Below, in pieces: positions 27,402-36,808 of a stretch of 46,339 nt of DNA (within the stretch, counting starts at the first letter, position 1; each line of letters starts with the position of its first letter). Under the pieces are notes generated by a model that did not search any database, was not told the origin of the DNA, and saw only the letters and a list, made by a program, of their open reading frames with translations. Source of the DNA: JANQUM01 sp047630355 (GTDB lineage: Bacteria > Bacteroidota > Bacteroidia > Cytophagales > Spirosomataceae); contig JBLHXN010000016.1 in the NCBI GenBank assembly GCA_047630355.1, forward strand, positions 1 through 46,339, read 5' to 3'. The position numbers and the translations under genes are program-made.

Positions 27402-28604
27402 TTATATTTTCACAAGTTTGAAAGCTTTACTGAAGCCTTTCTTTTCTATCACTACAAAATATATCTCGCTTGAATAAGAGCTCATATCAATCATGACTTC
27501 GTTTGAATCAGGCGAGTCGACTGATTCAATAAGTTGCATCGCTGCGGATAGTACGCTGATCTTAGCACCTTTAATCAATCCAGTATTTACCGTTACGGTA
27601 CGTAGAACCGGGTTTGGATATATGGATACTTTAACAACTGCTTCCTGACTCAAAATTGAGTTGGCTTGATATTGGTTGATTAGTTTGTCTATGTGTTTCA
27701 AAAGTGAATGATTTCCCAAATCATCCTGCCCGATTTCCCAAATCATAACTCCACTTACTTCATTCAAGGCAAGGAGCGTTTTTTTCGTAATGGTTGGAAT
27801 ACCGTTGTAGAAAATATCTCCTACCCGATCTTTATAAGCATTGGCGGGGTCTAATTTGACCAAATTTGCAAAAGTAGCAGATTTTACCTTTTTGCGGTCG
27901 GTGAAATCCCAACCGTAAAACGGTACGCCTAGAGTCATACGCTTTTTTTCGAGTCCTTCTTTACTCCAATAATCAATAGAGTTTAGGGCAAGAGAATACG
28001 GAGAATGTGGCCCCATAATATCCGGCTGCCAAGGTCCGGTCAAGTCATACGCCATGAGGTTTATCCAGTCAAAAGAAGCGAGTGCCTCCGCAGTAATTTC
28101 GGGGTAACGGTAGTTTGCAGGAAGTGCAGCCGACATTAGTAGGTTATGATTTACCAAAGAGTCTTTTAACTCTAACACAAATCCGCTGTAGTCAGCGTTG
28201 ACTACGCCCCATTCTATGTCAACATCCACACCTTGTAATTCGTGAGATTTCACATACTCAACTATTCCACTAATGAATTTGGGTCTGTTATTCGGCGTTA
28301 TCCATTTTGCCCAATCTGCTAAACTCGCAGCTCCGCCCGCTATAGCTATAAAAACTTCTACGCCAGCTTTGTGTCCTTCATAAACTGCGTCGCTGATGTC
28401 AATACCATTTGTTTGCAAAATGCCATTTTGGTCTGGATTTGCAAAAGATATATTTAGATGGGTCAGCCTTTCCAATTCCATCTTATTGACTAAGCCAAAG
28501 CGATAAGTAGGAAGGTAGCCAACAGTCTTAAATTCCTGACCGAACGCTCCCCAGGGCTTTAAAAGAAGGAGCAGTGCAATCGTGTAAAGTAGATTTGTTT
28601 TCAT
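27402..28604 (-). CDS. GH18-family glycosyl hydrolase with T9SS sorting domain
   Basis: A 400-residue secreted protein from ATG at 28602-28604 (MKTNLLYTIALLLLLKPWGAFG). The GH18 barrel includes IAIAGG, the catalytic strand GVDVDIEW with Asp127, Asp129 and the acid Glu131, INLMAYDLTG and MTLGVPFYGWDF, and ends with GVMIWEIGQD. The first Asp of the DxxDxDxE motif is Gln here, while the catalytic Glu is kept. Residues 325-400 form a T9SS type A sorting domain (VSIYPNPVLRTVTVNTG ... FSKAFKLVKI), so it is probably surface-bound or released. Chitinase or endo-N-acetylglucosaminidase activity is likely; substrate not proven. Confidence 0.88.
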   Translation of the reverse strand: MKTNLLYTIALLLLLKPWGAFGQEFKTVGYLPTYRFGLVNKMELERLTHLNISFANPDQNGILQTNGIDISDAVYEGHKAGVEVFIAIAGGAASLADWAKWITPNNRPKFISGIVEYVKSHELQGVDVDIEWGVVNADYSGFVLELKDSLVNHNLLMSAALPANYRYPEITAEALASFDWINLMAYDLTGPWQPDIMGPHSPYSLALNSIDYWSKEGLEKKRMTLGVPFYGWDFTDRKKVKSATFANLVKLDPANAYKDRVGDIFYNGIPTITKKTLLALNEVSGVMIWEIGQDDLGNHSLLKHIDKLINQYQANSILSQEAVVKVSIYPNPVLRTVTVNTGLIKGAKISVLSAAMQLIESVDSPDSNEVMIDMSSYSSEIYFVVIEKKGFSKAFKLVKI

Positions 28605-28651
28605 GTACGGTTGAATTATTTGTGTTTTAATATCGCCATTTATCAGTAAAC

Positions 28652-28683
28652 AAAAAATGCCGGACAAGATTGCCCGGCATTTT
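28652..28683 (-). terminator. Terminator of the DUF5117-type metalloprotease gene
   Basis: AAAATGCCGG (28654-28663) pairs with CCGGCATTTT (28674-28683), extended by CAA/TTG after one mismatch; on the minus strand a run of T follows. It starts about 20 bases after the stop at 28703. Confidence 0.82.
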
Positions 28684-28702
28684 CTAATTATTAAAACCAG
28701 TA

Positions 28703-31267
28703 TTATTTTGGATTTAACGCCATATCAATACGCTGATATAAGTCTTTCAGGTGGTATCTCGTCAATGTATCCGATACACGCGGAGCGGCACTGCCAATCA
28801 TCGCTTTCAAAGCGGTCAGTTCGCCGCGAGCCACAGAAGGCAAGTCAGTTTCGCTTAAGTCTACCGTACGGGTATTATAACCGTACGTAACACCCACCGG
28901 AACCGAACGAACAGATGCTTTGCCCGGCTTCAAAAACGAAATCAATTCATTTACATAAACTTTCTGCAAATTACGACGGTAAATATCAATTATTGAACGT
29001 GATTTTATTTCGGCGAAGATGCCGTCGTTCAAGTCTGACATTAAGTCGAGTAAGCTGTAGTTATTGCTATTTAAAGCATTTGACTCCATTAACCGCACAA
29101 TTCTGTCGCCGGCTAATAAGCTATTCAACGTTCTGGATTGCAATTCCTTAATCGCTTCCACTCCCGCTTCTGGCTTAATTTTACTCCAAATTTCCTGATT
29201 CATAATCCAAGTCGGAGTTTGGAATAATTGGGCATTTAAAAAGTTAACGGCACTTTTTTGTTTCGCTTTCGGCACAACCGTAAATACGTCACCTTCCATA
29301 TCGTAAGTTTTAGGGTTGTCATAAATTCCACCAACGTTTTTGGTCACGTGACCCATATAACGGCGGTATTGATTTACTACGTTTCCGTAAAGCTCTTCCA
29401 ATTCCTGATAACTTTCGCCGTCTTCTTTACTCCACTTAATTAAGTTAGGAACAATACGCTTCAGGTTTTCGATTCCGTAACCAGAGGCAAGCATTGAATC
29501 ATCTCCTAAATCTTCGGTTTGATAACGAGGATCGTACGGGCTGATTTCTGTCCCAAAACGCTTACGTGGATCATTGTAAGCTTCTTTTGTCCAACCATTC
29601 AGAATTTTCTTTTCTTCGTCGGCGTTGTCAGCATCCGGAAAATACGTGTATCCCCATTTGATTGCCCAAATATCATAATCTCCAATTCTTGGGAAGAAAT
29701 CCGTTACGCCGTCGCCCGGCTGAGCTACGTAATTAAAACGGGCGTAATCCATGATAGAAGACGTGTGGCCATTTTTAGCAACCCAGTCTTTGTCTCTCAA
29801 TTTCTCAACGGGCGTTGCCGAACTAGCTCCCATATTGTGGCGTAAACCCAACGTGTGTCCTACTTCGTGCGAAGAAACGAAACGGATAAGTTGTCCCATC
29901 AGCTCATCGCTGAAATCTTTCGTTTGTGATTTTGTGTCAACGGCAGCGGTTTGAATCATGTACCAGTTGCGTAAAAGACGCATTACGTTGTGATACCAGC
30001 CAATATGACTTTCCAGAATTTCACCACTTCGGGGATCATGAACGTTGGGTCCGTAAGCGTTCTGAATGTCTGCCGCGAAATAACGAATTACTGAAAAACG
30101 GGCATCTTCCAGACTCATCGTAGAATCTCCTTCTGGCCAAAGTTCACCACGAATGGCGTTTTTCCAACCAGCAGCTTCAAACGCTACGTTCCAGTCATCC
30201 ACACCCGCTTTTAAACTGTTACGCCATTTAACCGGGGTTGCCGGATCGATATAATAAACAATTGGCTTCTTCGGCTCAATCAATTCACCGTTCTTTTGTT
30301 TCAAAGCATCGGCGTCATTTTTGGGTTCTAAACGCCATCTTACCGCAAAAACGTTTTCGTCTGCTTTTTGCGATTCTTCTTCAAATACGTCGTACTGATT
30401 TGCAAAATAACCAACACGAGCGTCAAATTCACGCTTACGCATCGGCTCTTTTGGAAGCAGCAACAGCGATGTATTCATCTCTAAAGTTACCACACCCGCA
30501 TCACGGCTCGACGGAAAATATTTACCAATGCTTGGAGTTGGAGTCAGTGAAATACGTGGGGGCGATACGCTGAATGTTTTCACGGTTCTGATTTCCGTGT
30601 TCATCGAATACGTATTTATTTTATCAATGTACGAGGCATCACTTTTAAATGCGGTGATATTAAAACGTTGCTTCGCAATTGGGTCTAAAGAGAACGTTTG
30701 TAAATCTGAGTCGAAAGTCTTGGTAACATCAAATACATAAACCGAATCTTTGGTCAGGGCTTTGATTTCAAACGTTGCCACAATTGGGTCAGAACTCGAA
30801 TTTTTTACCGCCTGAAACATCGGCTTTGTGCTGTCGGGGCTTGCCACAACGTAAGTGATTGACCGCAGGAAAATCTTATCTCCGGGGCCTTTTTCAAATT
30901 TCACCACTTGGCGATTTACCTCTTCACCACCAAATATTCCACCACCAGCGGCAGTTTTTGAATAACGGGTAACCGCCATTATTTCACGGTTAAAAAGTGA
31001 CTCAGGAATTTCGAAATAGAACTTTTCTTCTTTTTCGTGAACGGTCAGAAGTCCGCGTTTGGTAGTAAACGTACTATCAATGAATTTGGCGTAAGGCTTT
31101 GGGCCTTTATCTTCTTTCTTAACTTTTAACTTAACAGTATTGGTGGCGGTATCAACTACCGCAACGATTTCGGCATCCTTTTTCTTTCTATTTTTTCGTT
31201 GAGCATCTGCCGAGGTGGCGATGAAAATGGTCAGTATAAGTAACAGACTGAAACGAATTTTTTTCAT
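28703..31267 (-). CDS. Secreted zinc metalloprotease, DUF5117/DUF4953 type
   Basis: An 854-residue protein with a signal peptide (MKKIRFSLLLILTIFIATSA, DAQ) and a Lys-rich start to the mature chain. The central metzincin-like zinc site is SSHEVGHTLGLRHNMGA (HExxHxxGxxH), followed by a Met-turn SIMDYARFNYVAQPGDGV. The N-terminal part (about 60-350) corresponds to the DUF5118/DUF5117 regions (REIMAVTRYSKT, PMRKREFDARVGYF, PIVYYIDPATPVKWR) and the rest to DUF4953. Enzymes of this group are common in Bacteroidota; substrates are unknown. No T9SS tail, so it is probably periplasmic. Confidence 0.9.
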   Translation of the reverse strand: MKKIRFSLLLILTIFIATSADAQRKNRKKKDAEIVAVVDTATNTVKLKVKKEDKGPKPYAKFIDSTFTTKRGLLTVHEKEEKFYFEIPESLFNREIMAVTRYSKTAAGGGIFGGEEVNRQVVKFEKGPGDKIFLRSITYVVASPDSTKPMFQAVKNSSSDPIVATFEIKALTKDSVYVFDVTKTFDSDLQTFSLDPIAKQRFNITAFKSDASYIDKINTYSMNTEIRTVKTFSVSPPRISLTPTPSIGKYFPSSRDAGVVTLEMNTSLLLLPKEPMRKREFDARVGYFANQYDVFEEESQKADENVFAVRWRLEPKNDADALKQKNGELIEPKKPIVYYIDPATPVKWRNSLKAGVDDWNVAFEAAGWKNAIRGELWPEGDSTMSLEDARFSVIRYFAADIQNAYGPNVHDPRSGEILESHIGWYHNVMRLLRNWYMIQTAAVDTKSQTKDFSDELMGQLIRFVSSHEVGHTLGLRHNMGASSATPVEKLRDKDWVAKNGHTSSIMDYARFNYVAQPGDGVTDFFPRIGDYDIWAIKWGYTYFPDADNADEEKKILNGWTKEAYNDPRKRFGTEISPYDPRYQTEDLGDDSMLASGYGIENLKRIVPNLIKWSKEDGESYQELEELYGNVVNQYRRYMGHVTKNVGGIYDNPKTYDMEGDVFTVVPKAKQKSAVNFLNAQLFQTPTWIMNQEIWSKIKPEAGVEAIKELQSRTLNSLLAGDRIVRLMESNALNSNNYSLLDLMSDLNDGIFAEIKSRSIIDIYRRNLQKVYVNELISFLKPGKASVRSVPVGVTYGYNTRTVDLSETDLPSVARGELTALKAMIGSAAPRVSDTLTRYHLKDLYQRIDMALNPK

Positions 31268-31402
31268 AAAATGAGCTTTGATTTTAAATTAAACAAGTCA
31301 CTAAAGTAAAAATAAGTTTTGTATGATTTGTAAATTATAGATAAACGGTACTAATATTCAGACAAAAAACGGCTTATTACCACCAAATCGGTTTCAACTT
31401 TA

Positions 31403-31410
31403 TATTTTTG
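31403..31410 (+). promoter_or_regulatory. Possible -7 element for the primase-like gene
   Basis: TATTTTTG matches TAnnTTTG and lies 22 bases before the ATG at 31432, giving a very short leader. No good -33 TTG is visible. Confidence 0.4.
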
Positions 31411-31431
31411 TGCAATTAATTTTTACAGCAA

Positions 31432-32478
31432 ATGGAAGACTTACTCGAAAGAGTAAAGGCAATTGACTTACGGATGGTTATGGAAGATCTCGGTTACAAA
31501 ACTGTGCAAAACCGCCGAATGAAATGCCCGTTTCACGAAGACGATTCACCGTCTTTGGTTATTTATCCGCCTCCGCAGAATGAGTTTCACTGTTTTGGCT
31601 GCGGGAAGCACGGCGATGTGTTAAATTTCTACGCAGAAGTTAACGGAATCAGTTTCAAAACTGCTCTTAATCGACTCGCTTACACGTATATTCCAAATTA
31701 CGAACCAGAAAATAAGAATTCTTTTAAAAATAAACCCAAACTACAGGTTTACGAAAAAAAAGACCCGGCGGCTAATTACGTTTACCAATCAATCCACAGT
31801 GATATTTACGAGGATTTTCGGGAACACTGCCTAAATTATTCAACGACAGAATCTACCATTCAGGCGGTTAATTATCTTAGAGAACGAGGATTGAAAGATT
31901 GGATTATGAGGTACTTTGGTCTTTTTATGATCAAAAATTACCGGGAAGTAAACGAGTATTTGAAAGAAAAATATAGCCTCGCAGACTTACAAGATTCTGG
32001 ATTAATGAACGAAAAGGGAAATCTCATATTTTACGTTCACCCAATTATTTTCCCTTACTTCCAAAACGGACGAATCGTTTATCTACAAGGCAGAACCATT
32101 GGTCCGCCCAAAGACAAAGCAAGTAAATATCAATTCCTCAAAGGATTGCCCCGCCCGATGTTTAACAGCGATATTCTGACAACAATACGCATGGGCACAA
32201 CTATTTATATCACCGAAGGAGCAATTGATTGCATGACGTTAATTCAACACGGAGAAGCAGCAATTAGCTTGGGAAGTGCTAAGCATTTCCGTCCCGAATG
32301 GGCAAAGTTACTCCGGCGAGCAAAAGTGGTAGTTTGGTTTGATAACGATGCAGCCGGACGAAGCGGAACGGACGAATTGGTAAATACGTTGCAGGAACTC
32401 GGGATTGAAGTAAGCTCGAAAATACTTCCCGAAGGATCTAATGATATTAACGAATATTACAATAACATAAACAACTAA
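31432..32478 (+). CDS. Stand-alone CHC2 zinc-finger/Toprim primase-like protein
   Basis: A 348-residue DnaG-related protein. The CHC2 zinc ribbon has Cys32, His35, Cys54 and Cys57 (CPFH ... CFGC) followed by GDVLNFYAEVNGISFKTAL. A middle region covers about 90-230. The Toprim domain covers about 240-335, with TIYITEGAIDCMTL (catalytic Glu) and VVVWFDNDAAGRSG (DxD). It is much shorter than housekeeping DnaG (around 600 residues) and lacks a C-terminal helicase-binding domain. Such proteins occur in phages, plasmids and integrative elements but also alone in chromosomes. No integrase or helicase is adjacent; a small MscS gene follows after 8 bases. Confidence 0.85.
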   Translation: MEDLLERVKAIDLRMVMEDLGYKTVQNRRMKCPFHEDDSPSLVIYPPPQNEFHCFGCGKHGDVLNFYAEVNGISFKTALNRLAYTYIPNYEPENKNSFKNKPKLQVYEKKDPAANYVYQSIHSDIYEDFREHCLNYSTTESTIQAVNYLRERGLKDWIMRYFGLFMIKNYREVNEYLKEKYSLADLQDSGLMNEKGNLIFYVHPIIFPYFQNGRIVYLQGRTIGPPKDKASKYQFLKGLPRPMFNSDILTTIRMGTTIYITEGAIDCMTLIQHGEAAISLGSAKHFRPEWAKLLRRAKVVVWFDNDAAGRSGTDELVNTLQELGIEVSSKILPEGSNDINEYYNNINN

Positions 32479-32486
32479 AATAGTAC

Positions 32487-33017
32487 ATGAAAATTGCCTT
32501 ATTGGACAAACACTGGTTTGAACTTTTACTGAGTATCGCCTTAATTTTAATTTATTACGTTATCAAGGAGATTGCCCGAAAAATAATATGTAAACACGCT
32601 TACCGCAATGATTTGGCTCCGGGGCGTTCGATTTATGTAATGAAATTTTTCGCCTTTTTCCTGAGTTCATTACTTTGGATCGGGCTTTTTGCGGTGTGGA
32701 ATTTACAAGCTAAGAGCCTGTTCGTTTATTTTGGTACTTTCTTTACTGTGGCGGGCGTAGCACTTTTTGCTCAGTGGTCAATTTTGAGCAACATTACGGC
32801 TTCGGTTATTCTATTTTTTAGCTTCCCGTTTAAAATCGGTTCAAGAATTAAAATTATGGACGATAAAAACTCCGTTACGGGTATCGTGGAAGATATTACT
32901 TTTTTTGTTATTCAAATTCGTACCATCGACGGAAATATGGTTTCTTACCCAAATAACTTAGCGATTCAAAAAGGTATCATTGCGTTTACAGGTAAGGAAA
33001 GTGTTCCTGTGTCATAA
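32487..33017 (+). CDS. Small MscS-type mechanosensitive channel protein
   Basis: A 176-residue membrane protein. Three hydrophobic helices are followed by the MscS pore-helix and beta-domain pattern: VAGVALFAQWSILSNITASV, ILFFSFPFKIGSRIKIMDD, GIVEDITFFVIQIRTIDGN, MVSYPNNLAIQ. It stops after the beta domain, so the large C-terminal cage of MscS is missing. Probably a minimal stretch-activated channel or a subunit. Eight bases after the primase-like gene, likely one transcript, though a functional link is not obvious. Confidence 0.82.
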   Translation: MKIALLDKHWFELLLSIALILIYYVIKEIARKIICKHAYRNDLAPGRSIYVMKFFAFFLSSLLWIGLFAVWNLQAKSLFVYFGTFFTVAGVALFAQWSILSNITASVILFFSFPFKIGSRIKIMDDKNSVTGIVEDITFFVIQIRTIDGNMVSYPNNLAIQKGIIAFTGKESVPVS

Positions 33018-33048
33018 AAGAAGCCAAACGGTATCGTTCGGCTTCTTT
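33017..33048. terminator. Bidirectional terminator between mscS-like and ferritin genes
   Basis: AAAGAAGCC (33017-33025) pairs with GGCTTCTTT (33040-33048), with further pairing AACG/CGTT inside after a mismatch. It lies between two convergent genes. Confidence 0.8.
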
Positions 33049-33068
33049 ATAAAATTATTTTAGGCTTT

Positions 33069-33617
33069 TTATTCTGCTTCCGCAGCATCAAAAGCCGTTG
33101 GAGCTTGGTCACGGATGTTTCCGAGTTCGGTATCAATCACGAATAACGATTCTCCTTCCATCAGGTCAATCATTTCGATAGCACGGCGGGCTAAGTATTC
33201 TTCCTCAATCTGTTCTTTCACAAACCAAAGAGCTAATTGCTCCGTTGCAAAATCGTTCGCTTCGCGGCTTGCCGCCACAATACGATTAATAGATTTTGTC
33301 ACCATTATCTCGCTCTCAAGCGATGTTTCGAAGCATTCACGCACCGATGTATATTCTTGCTTTGGTTGCTGAACGTCAGGCGTAGTAACAGAACCGCCCA
33401 TGTCAATCACAAATTTTATAATTTTCAGCATGTGGCTTCGCTCTTCTTCAGATTGGGAGTAGAAGTATATCGCCGAATTCTTGTATCCATTACGGTCACA
33501 CCAAGTGGCCATTGCTAAGTATTTTTGGGAAGCATTTCCTTCCATTTCAACTTGAGCGTTCAATATATCTTGCACTTCCTCAGTGAGCGAAGTACGCATT
33601 CTTGTTAAATTCTTCAT
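33069..33617 (-). CDS. Ferritin
   Basis: A 182-residue ferritin-like four-helix protein. Ferroxidase residues appear in QVEMEGNASQKYLAM, SEEERSHMLKII and WFVKEQIEEEYLARR, the arrangement of prokaryotic FtnA-type ferritin. It stores iron as a 24-mer in the cytosol. Start ATG 33615-33617, though ATG at 33597-33599 (MRTSLTEEV) aligns better with family N-termini. The tail after residue 165 is acidic (DAAEAE). Confidence 0.93.
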   Translation of the reverse strand: MKNLTRMRTSLTEEVQDILNAQVEMEGNASQKYLAMATWCDRNGYKNSAIYFYSQSEEERSHMLKIIKFVIDMGGSVTTPDVQQPKQEYTSVRECFETSLESEIMVTKSINRIVAASREANDFATEQLALWFVKEQIEEEYLARRAIEMIDLMEGESLFVIDTELGNIRDQAPTAFDAAEAE

Positions 33618-33670
33618 TGTTAATAATGTCTGTATAGTTGATAAAAAACAAGTCTAAATACAACTTGTAG

Positions 33671-34027
33671 TTACACGACTGCCTCGTAAAGAGTTTCGTT
33701 CAGGAAATCGTTGACGTAAATAGCAAATTTTGCTCCTGCCAATAACTCACGAAGGTGAATTACTTCGCAAAGGGTAAGTTTGATTTTTTTACTAGCGTTA
33801 GGCAAGTCGATTACTTCGTGATCGCAGGCGTCAGATAAATCATAAATCATGTTATGAATATCGACACTATCTACTAATCGCTTGAAGTTTAAAAAATTAT
33901 CGATGCGAAATGCCGCTACAGTATTTGCAAAATAAACGTAAATACGGTTAGTCTTATCACATTGATAAACGCCGCCTTTTTCGTTTTCAAATAACTCAAT
34001 TCCTAATTTCTGACTCAAAAATTTCAT
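33671..34027 (-). CDS. Conserved hypothetical protein
   Basis: A 118-residue protein without signal peptide or membrane segment. It has YQCDKTNRIYVYFANTVAAF, then helical LNFKRLVDSVDIHNM, and a C-terminal KLTLCEVIHLRELLAGAKFA. The layout (short strand pair, helix, second strand, helix) resembles the DUF6686-type small proteins of Bacteroidota, but I cannot confirm it. Located 53 bases upstream of ferritin on the same strand; a role in iron handling is only a guess from position. Confidence 0.65.
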   Translation of the reverse strand: MKFLSQKLGIELFENEKGGVYQCDKTNRIYVYFANTVAAFRIDNFLNFKRLVDSVDIHNMIYDLSDACDHEVIDLPNASKKIKLTLCEVIHLRELLAGAKFAIYVNDFLNETLYEAVV

Positions 34028-34108
34028 TGACTTTTTCCAAATAGTTGTGCACCAAATATACAGCTTATTTAGAATTAATCAAAATAACGAAATCGAAAAC
34101 TTAATTGA

Positions 34109-35401
34109 TCAGATTTTGAGCTTTAGCCGGCAAGCCGCCTGACCAATTCGCTTTCCGTTTATCAGACCATTTTCGTTAGAACTTCGGTAGTGAATGCCGC
34201 CGTAAAGTCTTGACATAGCCGCCTCATTAGCGTATTCCCAGAAATTCTCGAAAGAGCGAGGTTCGTAACTTTTATTAACATGTGAGTGATCCATAAAAGC
34301 GTAATTATACCCGAAAGTATCTGACAAAACCATCGCGATGGCCCCCGAGACGGTAGCATGTCCGGAAGTATATTCAGGAAATGGCGGGTTTGGCAAGTAC
34401 GCCGACCATTTGGTATCAATAACGGTATTAATAAAAGTTACGGGACGTAGCATGCTGAACTTGTACTTACATTTCCAGCACGAAATAAACGCATCAGATG
34501 CCGCAATACCGACTCTACAATATACTTCGGCGGCTTTCATCAAATCAAAACCTTCTTTTTTAATCAGTTGGTTCGTTATCGAAACTCCGTGTCCGGGCGG
34601 TGTAAACGTAGTTCCCGGATCATCCGACCAAAATTTTGCAATATCTTTTTGCTCAGTAGTAAGGTTTTTACCGATGCTGTAAACTTCTAGTGCCTGAACG
34701 TACAAAATGGAAGAATTACCGATACCGCAATTATGGGGCGGAGGCAGATGAAAGTCGGCAACTCCCTTTATAAATGTCCGGTTATTGCCCCAATACGGCT
34801 GCAAAGCCTTCTGCTCACCCACCGGAACCCACATGCAGGCACCCGATTGTAACCTAAAAGAGTCTGGAAAGTTATTGAATTGAGACTCGTGCCCACCGTC
34901 TTTCTTAGAGTAATTATAAATCGCTTTCGCGATGCTTTTTCCGTAGTTTACAGAATTCTTCAACGTTCTTTCGTCAGACCTAAAACCGTGCTTGCGGTAA
35001 TTTTCATCGGTCAATTCTTTGATGCGGAATTTGTTGACTTCGTTCGTGTTCGAATACAAGTAGGAGGTAATTTCTGCCATGGCAGTATTTGCCACAATTG
35101 CCCAATTGTAAATGCCTTTTTCGGGCTCCGGGATTTTATCAAATTCGTTGAGCTTTCCCTTTAAACTTTTATAATTATCTGAACCGTGCACAACTGCCTC
35201 GTACAAAGTTAAACCGGAATAGCCCAACGCACGAGCTGAAACTGGCGGCGTGAAACCATCCGTGGTCGGTATAATGTCAATCTGTAGTTGAAACCAGTCG
35301 GTAGCCACATCTCCGGAAAAGTCTTCAGTTGGTTTTTGGGCAACTGCATTTCCGAAAAAGTTGAGAAAAACTAAGATTATGACTGTAAAAAAACTTTTCA
35401 T
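34109..35401 (-). CDS. Vanadium-dependent haloperoxidase (PAP2 superfamily)
   Basis: A 430-residue secreted protein with signal peptide MKSFFTVIILVFLNFFGNAV, A-QKP. Vanadate/phosphate-binding residues of the PAP2 fold are present: Lys312 and Arg319 in KYKFSMLRP, His348 in PEYTSGHATVSGA, and the Ser-Arg ... His404 set in SRLYGGIHYRSS. Such proteins oxidise halides with hydrogen peroxide or act as phosphatases; the fold alone does not decide. A related gene with a damaged active site lies directly upstream on the same strand. Confidence 0.88.
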   Translation of the reverse strand: MKSFFTVIILVFLNFFGNAVAQKPTEDFSGDVATDWFQLQIDIIPTTDGFTPPVSARALGYSGLTLYEAVVHGSDNYKSLKGKLNEFDKIPEPEKGIYNWAIVANTAMAEITSYLYSNTNEVNKFRIKELTDENYRKHGFRSDERTLKNSVNYGKSIAKAIYNYSKKDGGHESQFNNFPDSFRLQSGACMWVPVGEQKALQPYWGNNRTFIKGVADFHLPPPHNCGIGNSSILYVQALEVYSIGKNLTTEQKDIAKFWSDDPGTTFTPPGHGVSITNQLIKKEGFDLMKAAEVYCRVGIAASDAFISCWKCKYKFSMLRPVTFINTVIDTKWSAYLPNPPFPEYTSGHATVSGAIAMVLSDTFGYNYAFMDHSHVNKSYEPRSFENFWEYANEAAMSRLYGGIHYRSSNENGLINGKRIGQAACRLKLKI

Positions 35402-35467
35402 GCAATATTAATTCAATACTGAAAACGATAAATCTGTTGTTTTGAAATAGCAAAAGAACATTTGATA

Positions 35468-36808
35468 TTAAAAATCTATACTATTGGTACTGTTAAATAT
35501 GCGTTCACCTAACTCGTAGCCTTGCTGTCCGCTATTATTGAAGTTTGTTCCGCCGTTAATTGCGGCTCTAATAACCTCGCTCTTAAAATCTGAAACTGTG
35601 ATCGGTGACGTACTAAAAGGAGTTTTTATACTTCCCCCTAATTCAGTCCTGATTAACTCACCAACAGCCCCAGCTAACGTTGCACTTAGCGACGGAAAAG
35701 ACGGCGAATATGAAACGCCAAGCGTTGGTTTCCAGTTCTCATCTAAAGTTTCTTTCACGTACGTATCAGGTCGTACCTGATTAAATTCGTATTTGTTTCT
35801 CCAAACAGAAATTACGCCATCACTCATAACGATTGCCCCTTTTAGGTACAACAATGCCGCTTCATCTAATTTAGTACTTTTGCCAGCAATTGCCTCACTA
35901 AGTACACCAAAAATATTACACACGGTGTTATTTCCTAAACCATCTCCTTCCCAATAAGCACTCTTCTGCTTTTGTAGGCTAGTAAGATTTTTTGATGCTT
36001 CGTAAACCTGCATTGCTTCGGCGAAAAAAGCTGATTCTTTTCGGTACGAAAACGGAATGGTAAAAATAGGGGATAAATATTTGTTCGGAAAGTGCATCGG
36101 ACGAAGTAATTTCCATTGCGTAAGCAATGGTCTGGTTTGCGGCGGATTTGCTTTCCACACGCCTAAACCATCGGGAAATACGTACGAATTATTGAAAAGA
36201 AGCGAATCTGTCCCGTTCAAGCCATCTTGACGGGCGTAGTTGAAGACTGCGGTTGCAACCGCCGCACCGTACTCGATGGAGCGTTTGATGATTGCTTGCG
36301 AAGCATTTCCCCGAAAGGCTTTTTCGTACTTAGAAAGTAACGCATCAATCTTAGCATTCTGTTCGGTACCCGCTTTCGGGAAAAATGATTGTATAATTGT
36401 GTATTGAGCCACATTTGCCGCCAATCCCCAATTATATTCGAGCGAATCAACGGCGTTTGGAACTCCCCCAAAACGGTACAATTTCCCGCTCAGGGTTTCC
36501 CGATTGGTTCCATTCACAATACTTTCGTAAAGAGCCAAGTTTTGATATCCGATTGCCCGAGCTGCCATTGGCGAAGCAATTGATTGATCTCCCTCAAGTA
36601 AATCAAGCAAAAGTTTATTCCATTCAATAGCCACACTTGTATCGTAAATTTCTGCTTTGGGAGACAACGATACAGGCTTCGGAGTCACTGTTTCCTCGTC
36701 AACTCCTTCAGTGTCTTTACAGGCAGAAAAAATCAGCGTTATGCAGACTATCAGCACAGTATGTTGGAATGGGTATTGAAAAAAACAGTTCAAATAGTTT
36801 TTTTTCAT
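35468..36808 (-). CDS. Haloperoxidase-like lipoprotein with degenerate active site
   Basis: From ATG at 36806-36808 (MKKNYLNCFFQYPFQ) a 446-residue lipoprotein with lipobox ITLIFSAC. It is a paralogue of the downstream haloperoxidase: MAARAIGYQNLALYESIV, LEYNWGLAANVA and NKYEFNQVRP align with it. Lys and Arg-Pro of the first motif are kept, but the SGH motif reads PSLSAT (His to Ser) and the GGIH motif reads GGTN (His to Asn), with the adjoining SR also lost. It therefore should not hold vanadate or react as its neighbour does. It may be a partner or binding protein of the active enzyme. Confidence 0.8.
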   Translation of the reverse strand: MKKNYLNCFFQYPFQHTVLIVCITLIFSACKDTEGVDEETVTPKPVSLSPKAEIYDTSVAIEWNKLLLDLLEGDQSIASPMAARAIGYQNLALYESIVNGTNRETLSGKLYRFGGVPNAVDSLEYNWGLAANVAQYTIIQSFFPKAGTEQNAKIDALLSKYEKAFRGNASQAIIKRSIEYGAAVATAVFNYARQDGLNGTDSLLFNNSYVFPDGLGVWKANPPQTRPLLTQWKLLRPMHFPNKYLSPIFTIPFSYRKESAFFAEAMQVYEASKNLTSLQKQKSAYWEGDGLGNNTVCNIFGVLSEAIAGKSTKLDEAALLYLKGAIVMSDGVISVWRNKYEFNQVRPDTYVKETLDENWKPTLGVSYSPSFPSLSATLAGAVGELIRTELGGSIKTPFSTSPITVSDFKSEVIRAAINGGTNFNNSGQQGYELGERIFNSTNSIDF

